In this document: piece by piece, positions 7,731-15,077 of the stretch | Numbering within the stretch: position 1 is the stretch's first letter | Layout: every line of letters begins with the position of its first letter | Source: Prevotella sp. | GTDB taxonomy: Bacteria; Bacteroidota; Bacteroidia; Bacteroidales; Bacteroidaceae | Length of the DNA stretch: 58,591 nucleotides | Reading direction: 5' to 3' | Assembly (NCBI GenBank): GCA_017650905.1 | Contig: JAGCDZ010000107.1 | Coordinates: forward strand, 1-58,591 | The notes under the pieces: generated by a model | The model's input: the letters and a program-made list of their open reading frames with translations, nothing else | Databases searched by the model: none | What the model was told of the DNA's origin: nothing | Position numbers and translations under genes: made by a program

Positions 7731-8795
7731 ATGGAGAACTTTGATTTAGAAAAAGATTTTATTGAGTATTGGGATCATGTGATAAGGCTATGGCTTGACC
7801 AAAATGCCGATGTTACCCTTTTTAAAAAAGATGAGGATGCAAAAGAACAGCTTCAGGTGATAAATGCAATTAATGAGAATTGTAAGAATAGTGCCAATTA
7901 CAAGCTTAACACCATGCACATGCCTGAACCATACTGGGGTAACCCTACTGATTGTTCTATTGTGTTGTTGGATTACAATCCTGCCGGTGGACCAGACCCC
8001 AATCGTCACACTACTATAAAATATAAGGATGGCGACGAGAGTGGCATGAAATTGATTAAATATGTCAATGATCACAACAGTTATAGTAACTTTGCCACTG
8101 AGTGTCCTGTCTTTAGAGATGCCAAAGACTTGGAGAAGAACGGAATGGATTGGTTCTGTGCAAAGAAAGAAGAAGAGGGTAAAGGTGGCTATGAAGGTTA
8201 TCATTGGTGGCAAAGCAAACGTGAATGGCTTGACCATCTCGTGGTAGCTGTCTGTGGCAAGAAAAACGAGAGATTGCCCTTTGGCATGGAGCTTTGCGGA
8301 TGGCATTCGAAGAAGTGGAAAAACAATAGTTGGACAGATAATTGCACTGATATTATCGACAGGAGAGCCATACAGCCACTGTTTGAAAGTCTGAAGAAAA
8401 GCTCTGCAAAGATTGCCGTATGCATAGGTGCAGAGTTTAAATATGAGCTGATGAAGGAATTTTTCCACGATAAGATCGAAGATGTCACAAAAAATATATG
8501 TGATCGTTTAGGTAGCGAAATTTCAATGCCAGAATCTGCTCTCGATAATCTTCGTTATTATGTCAGTAGCGAGGTGGAGAATATCCATGTCGTTGCAAAA
8601 TGGCAATATGTAATGAAGAGGAAAAAGGTGGTTGCTTATGAAGAGAAGCAACGCAATTACCGTGTGTTTAAGATAACGGACAATAATGAAACATATTATA
8701 TTCTCAACACGAACAGTAGTGGCGGCAATCATCATCCAGGGGAACATTTCTGGCCATTTGAGAAAGTATTAATTGATGCCATTAAGAAAGCATGA
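7731..8795 (+). CDS. Hypothetical protein with uracil-DNA-glycosylase-like features
   Basis: A 354-residue soluble protein. Residues about 76-86 (IVLLDYNPAGG) resemble the N-terminal NPG-type motif of proteins with the uracil-DNA glycosylase fold. This is followed by NFATECPVF, DWFCAKKEEE and YHWWQSKREWLDHL. A second hydrophobic strand segment, AKIAVCIGAEFKYELMKEFF, fits a second alpha/beta unit. I cannot confirm catalytic residues, so the family link is tentative. Its last four bases overlap the start of the next gene (ATGA), so the two are translationally coupled. The base composition is more AT-rich than its neighbours, which suggests separate acquisition. Confidence 0.55.
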   Translation: MENFDLEKDFIEYWDHVIRLWLDQNADVTLFKKDEDAKEQLQVINAINENCKNSANYKLNTMHMPEPYWGNPTDCSIVLLDYNPAGGPDPNRHTTIKYKDGDESGMKLIKYVNDHNSYSNFATECPVFRDAKDLEKNGMDWFCAKKEEEGKGGYEGYHWWQSKREWLDHLVVAVCGKKNERLPFGMELCGWHSKKWKNNSWTDNCTDIIDRRAIQPLFESLKKSSAKIAVCIGAEFKYELMKEFFHDKIEDVTKNICDRLGSEISMPESALDNLRYYVSSEVENIHVVAKWQYVMKRKKVVAYEEKQRNYRVFKITDNNETYYILNTNSSGGNHHPGEHFWPFEKVLIDAIKKA

Positions 8796-9088
8796 ATACA
8801 GAGAAAGACTGGGAACTATACATTGAAGAAGAGAGGGACACCGTAGTGGCGGAGCTGAAAGGTGAAGGCTACGAGGTTGCAGAAGAAGGGATGTTCGTCT
8901 CTGGCTTTTGGAACGTCATCTTACAACGAGGCGACGAGCGGGTGGAACTGTCTTGCTCTGCTATCGAACAGGATGAGGTCGACGATGGCACCATCGCCCC
9001 TGAGGATGCCGAATGGTGGGTGCAACTCGTTGTCGTATGGGACGAAAAAGACAGAGAGAGAACGGAGCGAACTTATCCTTGTGAATAA
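8792..9088 (+). CDS. Small acidic hypothetical protein (98 aa)
   Basis: A 98-residue, very acidic, soluble protein (about a quarter Asp/Glu). Its order of charged and beta segments is WELYIEEERDTVVAELKGEGYEVAEEG, then FWNVILQRGDERVELSC, then WWVQLVVVWDE. It may be a small alpha/beta fold. It overlaps the stop of the UDG-like gene by four bases, so it is probably made in fixed ratio with it and could be its partner or inhibitor; that is inference. No family recognised. Confidence 0.6.
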   Translation: MNTEKDWELYIEEERDTVVAELKGEGYEVAEEGMFVSGFWNVILQRGDERVELSCSAIEQDEVDDGTIAPEDAEWWVQLVVVWDEKDRERTERTYPCE

Positions 9089-9104
9089 AAATGTTGCCCT
9101 GATT

Positions 9105-9136
9105 TTTGAATTTTTCATGGAATGTATCTATATTAG
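9105..9136 (+). promoter_or_regulatory. Island-type promoter P3 (before the sigma-fusion gene)
   Basis: TTTG (9105-9108), 20 bases, TATATTAG (9129-9136). The core TTTGAATTTTTCATGG is almost the same as in the promoter at 11083. It lies 26 bases before the sigma-fusion start. Confidence 0.7.
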
Positions 9137-9162
9137 TTTCATAAACAACAAAACAGAAATAT

Positions 9163-10335
9163 ATGATAAACGAAAAAGACAAAAAGAAAGGTTTTAACAT
9201 TGACGAATTCCTTATTGAAATTGGCCGTGAGCCATTGCTGAGTGCAGAGGAAGAAATGGTACTAATCAAGGCCATTCAGGAAAAGGGGCCCGAGTGCAAC
9301 AAGATGGACAAGCTGGTACGTTCCAATATGCGGTTCGTGGTAAGTGTCGCCAACCAGTACAAAAACAAGGGACTCTCTCTTGAAGAACTGATTGAGGTCG
9401 GAACAGAAGGTCTGAAGAAAGCGGTAGAGAAGTTCGACCTCAATGCAGAGTGCAAATTCCTGTCGTATGCCGTCTGGTGGATTCGTCAAGCTATGATTCA
9501 GGCTATTAGCGAAAAGACAGGAAACCCTATGATGGATGCAAGAATTGAATCACTGGTCAAGATGCTGGAGCGGAATCATCATCGCTGGAATGAGACTTTC
9601 ATTGACGAGGATACGGGTGAAGAGGTGACGGTGGAACGTGATGAACTGATCTCTACCGACACCACAGAAGAAGAGCGCAACCTGATGGAGAACGTTGCCG
9701 CCAGTGCTGACAAAATAAGCACGGAGGCCCTGCGCGTTTTCATAGACAAGACAAGAAGTTTCTGGCCACGTCCGTTTGATGATGTCTATATGGAACTGGT
9801 GCGCCGTGGTGACGAGAGTTGGGCATGCGTCATCGACAACCCTGAAATGCTACAGAAACTCTGTGATAAAGGTATCAAGGAGGCTGCCGAACAACTCTAT
9901 CAGAAATACCGTTATGGCGATGAGAAGAATGGCATCTTCATCGACAAAAAGGCAGCCAAGACCTATTACGACATGGCAGGCGATGCGGTCTATGAGCAAT
10001 ATACCACTGAGGATTTTCCTGAAGAGGAATACCCTAAGGAGTTCCACTATACACTTATTGGCAATAGCGTAACACTTGATGGAGTAGAAACACTCATCAA
10101 TGACCTTTGCCAGCAGTTTGGTACGCCAGGCAACGAGTGTGGGCTTTTCGTGCCGCAGCAGATGTTGATGAAGATGTTGGTGGGCAGCGATTCGGAATAC
10201 TATCGCGGTAATGTTCTCGCTATGGAACGGAAAGCCTCCGACAGCCTCGTCATCACCACAGAGGCCGACAATGGAGAGCCGCTGCTCTATGCCCTGCGCC
10301 AGTGCTTTAAGAATTTAGATGTAGAAATGAAATAA
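9163..10335 (+). CDS. Sigma-70 region 1.2/2 fused to a Sel1-like domain
   Basis: A 390-residue chimera. Residues 12-42 (NIDEFLIEIGREPLLSAEEE) match RpoD region 1.2. Residues 49-117 match region 2, including RSNMRFVVSVANQYKNKGLS, a region 2.3/2.4 segment FLSYAVWWIRQAMIQAISEK, and the aromatic residues used to melt the -10 box. Regions 3 and 4, which bind the -35 side, are missing. Instead, residues ~135-390 are a Sel1-like and conserved C-terminal domain shared with the protein at 6258. The reading frame is unbroken. Core RNA polymerase binding and -10 recognition are known for region 2; how this protein would find promoters without region 4 is open. Neighbours with near-identical promoters suggest self-contained regulation. 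Confidence 0.85.
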   Translation: MINEKDKKKGFNIDEFLIEIGREPLLSAEEEMVLIKAIQEKGPECNKMDKLVRSNMRFVVSVANQYKNKGLSLEELIEVGTEGLKKAVEKFDLNAECKFLSYAVWWIRQAMIQAISEKTGNPMMDARIESLVKMLERNHHRWNETFIDEDTGEEVTVERDELISTDTTEEERNLMENVAASADKISTEALRVFIDKTRSFWPRPFDDVYMELVRRGDESWACVIDNPEMLQKLCDKGIKEAAEQLYQKYRYGDEKNGIFIDKKAAKTYYDMAGDAVYEQYTTEDFPEEEYPKEFHYTLIGNSVTLDGVETLINDLCQQFGTPGNECGLFVPQQMLMKMLVGSDSEYYRGNVLAMERKASDSLVITTEADNGEPLLYALRQCFKNLDVEMK

Positions 10336-10347
10336 GTAAAAAAAGAT

Positions 10348-10956
10348 ATGGGTAAGATGAATAGAATACAGGCGATACTTCGCCAAGTAGATCTGGAGAA
10401 TCATTCGTCCAAAAACTGGGAACGGATTCATGAGGCTCCACAGTGTGGTTGTTATTACTGCACCCAAGTATTCTCCTCTTCGGAAGTCAATGATTTCGAG
10501 GAGACCGAGACTGGAGAGAAGGGAGCCGTTTGTCCGTATTGCGGACGCAAAACACTGGTGACACCAGACATGATAGTAGCAGGTGTACCCTTCTCGGCAG
10601 AGACCATGCGTGGCATCAGCGAGGCAATTTGTGAACTCGAAATAAGGCATACGCGATTGAGCGACATGTTCAAGAAAGACAAGTGGGCCTACGGTCATTG
10701 GCACGACTACGTGATAGAGTTCTGGGCAGAAAAGGCACTGAAACCCATCAGTCAATACATAGAACTATGCGTGGAGAGAAAGCTCATCCCTGTTGAAGAA
10801 TTCTCAGCCGAATCGCTTAATTCCATTACAGGTGAGATTGCTGACAGGCATCTGCAACAATATGTAGCGGAAGGTACAGACAACAGTTTCGTTCCCCTGA
10901 TGGAAGCCGAGATTCAGCGCACTATTCTTCGTAAAGCATTGAAATATCAGGAGTAA
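10348..10956 (+). CDS. Zinc-ribbon protein of unknown function
   Basis: A 202-residue soluble protein. A zinc ribbon is visible near the N-terminus: Cys35-x2-Cys38 (GCYYCTQVFS) and Cys62-x2-Cys65 (VCPYCGRKT). Similar ribbons with the CGCYYC...CPYCG spacing occur in a family of small cytoplasmic bacterial proteins of unknown role. The remaining 130 residues are mainly helical. It starts 12 bases after the sigma-fusion stop, so it is almost certainly in the same transcript and may bind nucleic acid or polymerase with it (inference). Start could be Met1 or Met4. Confidence 0.7.
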   Translation: MGKMNRIQAILRQVDLENHSSKNWERIHEAPQCGCYYCTQVFSSSEVNDFEETETGEKGAVCPYCGRKTLVTPDMIVAGVPFSAETMRGISEAICELEIRHTRLSDMFKKDKWAYGHWHDYVIEFWAEKALKPISQYIELCVERKLIPVEEFSAESLNSITGEIADRHLQQYVAEGTDNSFVPLMEAEIQRTILRKALKYQE

Positions 10957-11082
10957 AACTTAAACCAAGAATCAGTTGTAGAAAGCTATATGCCGGAGGC
11001 TGGCAGGCATCCTTCTAATCCTGTAGAAGAAAGGTCTTGGGATGCCATTTTTATATTGCCATGAAAAAAAGTTGGTCGATTT

Positions 11083-11114
11083 TTTGAATTTTTTCGCGAA
11101 TGTGTCTATATTAT
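11083..11114 (+). promoter_or_regulatory. Island-type promoter P4 (before the 11141 gene and the ATPase)
   Basis: TTTG (11083-11086), 20 bases, TATATTAT (11107-11114). The spacer has TTTTTTCGCGAATGTGTC. It lies 26 bases before the 11141 start codon, the same distance as at the sigma-fusion gene. Confidence 0.7.
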
Positions 11115-11140
11115 GCACGTAAACTTAAAAATTCAAGAAT

Positions 11141-11362
11141 ATGACCACAACAATCAGCACCAGTTCCAAAAACTACTTCAACAAAATCCAAAACTACCTC
11201 AACAACAAAAGACTCCTCTTTACCCCATCCATTAACAATGGGGTCTATACCCTCACCATCTTTGAACTCTCATCCTCTCAAACCACCTCTCTCATTCAAA
11301 AAATGACCAAACACTTCCATCTCTCACCCAAACAGTCAGAGCCTTTGGCTTTGGCTGCCTAA
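11141..11362 (+). CDS. Small protein (73 aa) with G-poor coding strand
   Basis: A 73-residue protein that starts 26 bases after a good promoter and ends 14 bases before the ATPase. The sequence is rich in Thr, Ser, Asn, Lys and Leu, with a short beta segment NNGVYTLTIFELSSSQ and a possible helix TTSLIQKMTKHFHLS. The coding strand has very few G bases until the last 25 bases, and third positions are mostly C. This is unlike the neighbouring genes. It may be a recent arrival or its mRNA may need to be unstructured. No family recognised. Position and promoter make it a likely real gene; a leader-peptide role is possible. Confidence 0.55.
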   Translation: MTTTISTSSKNYFNKIQNYLNNKRLLFTPSINNGVYTLTIFELSSSQTTSLIQKMTKHFHLSPKQSEPLALAA

Positions 11363-11376
11363 ACTAATCATCAATA

Positions 11377-13047
11377 ATGGCAACGAAAATGAACAATAAG
11401 AAGAAAGAAATGACACTGCTGCAGGCTATTGAGCATGTCGTGGAGTTGTCGATGGACTCGCAGATGAGTCTGGAGTTTATGAAGAAGGCCAAGGCGGAGA
11501 TTCAGTTGTTGACTAAGAGTTATGGCATCACGGAGCGGCAGGCGGTGCTGTTCTGCGTGTGCATGGAGAAAGGCCCCAGCAGGGTGGACTATCATGACAT
11601 TGCCAGCCATCTGGACATAAACAAAATCAGCGTGTTGAGCTATGCCAGCGACATCGATGCGCTGGTGCGTCGCCGTTTGCTGAAGTATCGCGATGTAAAG
11701 GACGAGGACGACTTTGACATCCCCACCGCTGTCATACGCTGTCTGAAGCACAACGAGGTGTACGAACTGCCCAAACGCACAGGGCTTGACTGTGCCAGCG
11801 TATTCGAGTTGCTCGACTCTTGGTTCGAAGACTTAGATGACGATGCCATCTCGCCCCATGAGCTCTGCGAAGAGCTGCAGTCGCTCTTCGAGGACAATCC
11901 GCAGGTTGGATTTGTGAAGCATCTGAAGGAGTATTGTCTGAATCCAGAAGACCAGATGATGGTGGCGTTCTTCTGTCATCGGCTGGTAAACAGGGATGAT
12001 GACGACATTCGCTTCGGACAGATAGAAGACCTGTTTGACAATCAAGGTGACTTTAACAGGGCCAAGACTGAGCTCAGAAGTGGAGACCACAAAGTGCAAA
12101 AGAAGAATGTCATTGAACATCTGTGTGTAGATGGTATTGCCGACGTGACCAGATATAAACTGACTGAGAGTGCGAAGCGCACGCTGTTGGCAGAGATGAA
12201 AATCAACGAGTCTGAGGAGAAGTTGGCCGATATGCTGGATGCCAGCAAGTTAGGTGAGAAGCAGTTGTTCTTCCCCAAGGACATTGAGCGACAGGTGGAG
12301 GAGCTGGGCAGTTTCCTGCAGCCAGAGAACTACCAGAAGATTCAAGACAGGATGAAGGAGAAGAGGTTCCGCAACGGCTTTGCCTGTCTGTTCTATGGCG
12401 GTCCTGGTACAGGTAAGACAGAAACAGTCTATCAGCTGGCCCGCCAGACAGGAAGAAATATCATGGTGGTGGATGTGCCGCAACTGAAGAGTATGTGGGT
12501 AGGACAGAGTGAGAAGAACGTGAAGGCCTTGTTCGAGCGCTATCGTGAACAGGTAAAGCGCCACAAGCTAACCCCTATCCTACTCTTCAACGAGGCTGAC
12601 GCCATCATCGGCAAACGTAAGAACGGCGCTGAGAATGCCGTCGATAAGATGGAGAACTCGCTACAGAACATCATTCTGCAGGAGATGGAACAGCTTGACG
12701 GCATTATGATAGCCACAACCAACCTGCAGGAGAATATGGACAAGGCCTTCGAACGCCGTTTCCTCTATAAAATCAAGTTTGAGAAGCCTACTGAGGAGGC
12801 TCGCAGACATATCTGGCACACAATGATACCAGAACTGAGCGATATGGATATCCACACGTTGGCTTCAAAGTATGACTTTAGTGGTGGCCAGATAGAGAAT
12901 ATCGCCCGTCACTATGCCATCGACAATATCCTGCATGGTCAAGAGGAGGATGTGCTATCTATGCTCATCAGCCATTGCGACAACGAACGGTTAGATTCAA
13001 AAGAGAAAAGAACAATTGGTTTCGCTTGTTGCAAATATGAGTGTTGA
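11377..13047 (+). CDS. AAA+ ATPase with N-terminal winged-helix-like region
   Basis: A 556-residue AAA+ ATPase. Residues ~1-130 contain a helix-turn-helix or winged-helix-like stretch (DIASHLDINKISVLSYASDIDALVRRRLL). Residues ~130-300 form a helical middle. The AAA core has Walker A GGPGTGKT (341-348, Lys347), Walker B ILLFNEAD (Glu406), sensor IMIATTNLQ and arginine finger region FERRF. The C-terminal lid has YDFSGGQIENIARHYA. Such CDC48/FtsH-like ATPases remodel proteins; wHTH-AAA proteins also occur in phage-tail-like clusters. The last residues ACCKYEC follow an IGF that ends the decayed paralogue at 3422, so the original stop may have been lost here. Probably co-transcribed with the 73-residue gene; start may be Met1 or Met5. 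Confidence 0.85.
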   Translation: MATKMNNKKKEMTLLQAIEHVVELSMDSQMSLEFMKKAKAEIQLLTKSYGITERQAVLFCVCMEKGPSRVDYHDIASHLDINKISVLSYASDIDALVRRRLLKYRDVKDEDDFDIPTAVIRCLKHNEVYELPKRTGLDCASVFELLDSWFEDLDDDAISPHELCEELQSLFEDNPQVGFVKHLKEYCLNPEDQMMVAFFCHRLVNRDDDDIRFGQIEDLFDNQGDFNRAKTELRSGDHKVQKKNVIEHLCVDGIADVTRYKLTESAKRTLLAEMKINESEEKLADMLDASKLGEKQLFFPKDIERQVEELGSFLQPENYQKIQDRMKEKRFRNGFACLFYGGPGTGKTETVYQLARQTGRNIMVVDVPQLKSMWVGQSEKNVKALFERYREQVKRHKLTPILLFNEADAIIGKRKNGAENAVDKMENSLQNIILQEMEQLDGIMIATTNLQENMDKAFERRFLYKIKFEKPTEEARRHIWHTMIPELSDMDIHTLASKYDFSGGQIENIARHYAIDNILHGQEEDVLSMLISHCDNERLDSKEKRTIGFACCKYEC

Positions 13048-13052
13048 AGAAC

Positions 13053-13085
13053 GAACTACCGAGAATTTCTCGGCAGTTCATTTTT
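13053..13085 (+). terminator. Terminator after the ATPase gene
   Basis: GAAC plus CCGAGAA pair with TTCTCGG plus GTTC (13053-13079), followed by a T run at 13081-13085. It lies five bases past the ATPase stop. Confidence 0.75.
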
Positions 13086-13111
13086 ATTCAGCAGGCTCCT
13101 GTGCTCGTCCT

Positions 13112-13135
13112 AAAGTGGTCAAATTCGACCACTTT
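13112..13135. repeat. Perfect 9-bp hairpin
   Basis: AAAGTGGTC (13112-13120), a six-base loop, GACCACTTT (13127-13135). No T tract follows, so it is more likely an operator or RNA structure than a terminator. Confidence 0.55.
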
Positions 13136-13258
13136 GCAATTTTGAATGCGACTCTTCCTCCCAAGTTCCAAGAACTCTATCGTATACTTGCGCATCCTGT
13201 TCTTGATGATACAAAATCACGAAACTAAAGAAGAAAGAGTGAAAAATCCCTCAAAAGT

Positions 13259-13289
13259 TTTGTCTTCTCACATATTCTATGTACCTTTG
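13259..13289 (+). promoter_or_regulatory. Promoter without an adjacent reading frame
   Basis: TTTG (13259-13262), 19 bases, TACCTTTG (13282-13289). The next sizeable gene starts 246 bases later, so it makes either a separate small RNA or a long leader. Confidence 0.65.
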
Positions 13290-13296
13290 CATTTGA

Positions 13297-13451
13297 CAAT
13301 GAGTCATGAAAAGGCTGGTGGCTCAGCGTCGGGTGCTCATTGAAAGCAATTTATAGCAGAACGTGGAATTGAGTACGGTCTCCAATTTGTAACCCTGTTT
13401 TTTCCTCAATTCCCCAGACTGCCTTTATACAAAGAAATCCTGCGATTTCTT
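13297..13451 (+). ncRNA. Candidate structured RNA or 5' leader
   Basis: Downstream of the promoter at 13259 there are three inverted repeats in a row: CAATGAG/CTCATTG (13297-13303, 13336-13342), GGAATTGAG/CTCAATTCC (13365-13373, 13405-13413) and AAGAAATC/GATTTCTT (13432-13439, 13444-13451). The only frame inside is 14 codons long. It could be a free small RNA or the leader of the nucleotidase gene. I do not recognise a known family. Confidence 0.4.
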
Positions 13452-13523
13452 ACAAAGTTACGAAAAAACGTAAGGATTATCTACTTTTTTTGTTTCATTG
13501 TTTTTAGTTTTTGAAAAAATTCG

Positions 13524-13531
13524 TATCTTTG
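13524..13531 (+). promoter_or_regulatory. -7 box directly before the nucleotidase start
   Basis: TATCTTTG ends four bases before the ATG at 13536. Transcription from it would begin at or just past that ATG, giving a leaderless mRNA or a start at the second ATG (13539). Confidence 0.5.
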
Positions 13532-13535
13532 CAGC

Positions 13536-15077
13536 ATGATGACAAAGAAATATTACCTGACCATGATAGCCCTGATGATGGGCTGTCTTTCTGTATCTGC
13601 ACAGAAAAGTATTGTGATTCTCTATGAAAACGATGCCCATTGCGGTATCGATGGCTATACGAAGATGGCTGGTCTGCGTGAAGCCATCGAGGGTTCGGAT
13701 ACGGCCTATGTGGGTACCGTCTGCTGCGGCGACTTCCTTCAGGGCAACACCACGGGTGCCATCTCCAAAGGCCAGTACATCGCTGATATCATGCGGCTGA
13801 TGGACTACCACGCCCTTACCTTAGGCAACCATGAGTTCGACTATGGGGTACCACGTCTGAAGGATTTGTTGGGGCAGATAGGCACACCTGTAACTTGTGC
13901 CAATTTCTATGAGGCTGGTGAGCCGCTGCCCGTGTATGCACCCTATGTCATCCATCAGTACGGCAATAAGAAAGTGGCCTTTATCGGCGCCTGCACCCCA
14001 GAGACCATGATCCTCGAGGGCTATTCATTCTACGATACCAACGGCATCCTACTCTACGACCTGAAGCCGAAGGCCTTCTATGAGCTCATACAACAGGCCG
14101 TCGACAATGCCCGCAAGGCGGGCGCCGACTATGTGGTATTGCTCTCACATGTGGGTGAAACCCCACAATCGATGGGCTTCAGCTCGCACCGCCTCGTCAA
14201 CAACACCCGAGGCATCGATGTGGTCCTCGACGGCCACTCTCACGAGATTTTCGAGAGTGTGAAGGTAAAGAACCTCGATGGTAAGGAGATCACCGTCACG
14301 CAGACAGGCACGCAGTTCGCCAATGTGGGCAAGCTGCTCATCACCCCCAATGGTCGCTTCATCACCCAGCTCATCAAGAGCAAGGACATTCCTTATGAGA
14401 ATGAAAAAGTCAGCAATGCTATCGACGACATCCACAAGAAGGTGAAAGCTGTTACCTCAGAGGTGGTTGCCCACAGCGACTACACCCTCGTGGTGAGCGA
14501 TGAGAACGACCGATGGATTGTGCGCGGACAGGAAACGAATGCCGGCGACTTAGTGGCCGATGCTTACCGTTACGCCATGAAAGCTGATATCGGTCTCGAG
14601 AATGGCGGTGGCATCCGCAACGACATCAACGCCGGCGACATCACCTACGGCGATATTATCGGTATGCTACCCTACGACAACACCTTGCGCCGCATCATGG
14701 TCACTGCCAACCAACTGAAGCAGATGCTCACCCGCTGCACGGCACTTGTACCTGTGCTCGACGGCAACTTCCCGCAGGTATCCGGTTTGCGCTTCACCAT
14801 CCACAGCAAGCGCCATACCGTCAGCGATATCGAAATCCTGCAGGCCGATGGCATTTACAAGCCCATCGATATGCAACGCACCTATAGCGTCGCCTTGACC
14901 AACTATAACCACGATGCCGGCGGATTCTTCGACTGTTTCAAAAAATGTGTGGTACTTCAGGAGAGTACACTGCGCTACTACGAGGCCCTGTCCGACTATC
15001 TGAAGAATGTCCTCGGCGGCAACACCGGCAAGGCCTACGCTCAGCCACAGGGCCGCATCAAGATTTTAGAAGATTAA
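13536..15077 (+). CDS. Secreted 5'-nucleotidase / metallophosphatase family protein
   Basis: A 513-residue exported enzyme of the 5'-nucleotidase/2',3'-cyclic phosphodiesterase (UshA-like) family, which releases phosphate from nucleotides in the periplasm. A signal peptide (TMIALMMGCLSVSAQ) is followed by the metallophosphatase domain with all metal-binding blocks: ENDAHCG (Asp33, His35), CCGDFLQGN, TLGNHEFDYG (Asn98, His99), VLLSHVG and LDGHSHE. The C-terminal nucleotidase domain begins near residue 320 and has LENGGGIRNDI and YGDIIGMLPYDN, which form the substrate pocket. Length is typical. It converges with the fucosidase gene: the two stop codons overlap by bases 15074-15077, leaving no room for a terminator. 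Confidence 0.92.
   Translation: MMTKKYYLTMIALMMGCLSVSAQKSIVILYENDAHCGIDGYTKMAGLREAIEGSDTAYVGTVCCGDFLQGNTTGAISKGQYIADIMRLMDYHALTLGNHEFDYGVPRLKDLLGQIGTPVTCANFYEAGEPLPVYAPYVIHQYGNKKVAFIGACTPETMILEGYSFYDTNGILLYDLKPKAFYELIQQAVDNARKAGADYVVLLSHVGETPQSMGFSSHRLVNNTRGIDVVLDGHSHEIFESVKVKNLDGKEITVTQTGTQFANVGKLLITPNGRFITQLIKSKDIPYENEKVSNAIDDIHKKVKAVTSEVVAHSDYTLVVSDENDRWIVRGQETNAGDLVADAYRYAMKADIGLENGGGIRNDINAGDITYGDIIGMLPYDNTLRRIMVTANQLKQMLTRCTALVPVLDGNFPQVSGLRFTIHSKRHTVSDIEILQADGIYKPIDMQRTYSVALTNYNHDAGGFFDCFKKCVVLQESTLRYYEALSDYLKNVLGGNTGKAYAQPQGRIKILED

Noticed and set aside
13016-13228. A 70-codon frame after the ATPase
   Set aside because: It overlaps the ATPase end and the terminator hairpin and has no promoter or ribosome site.
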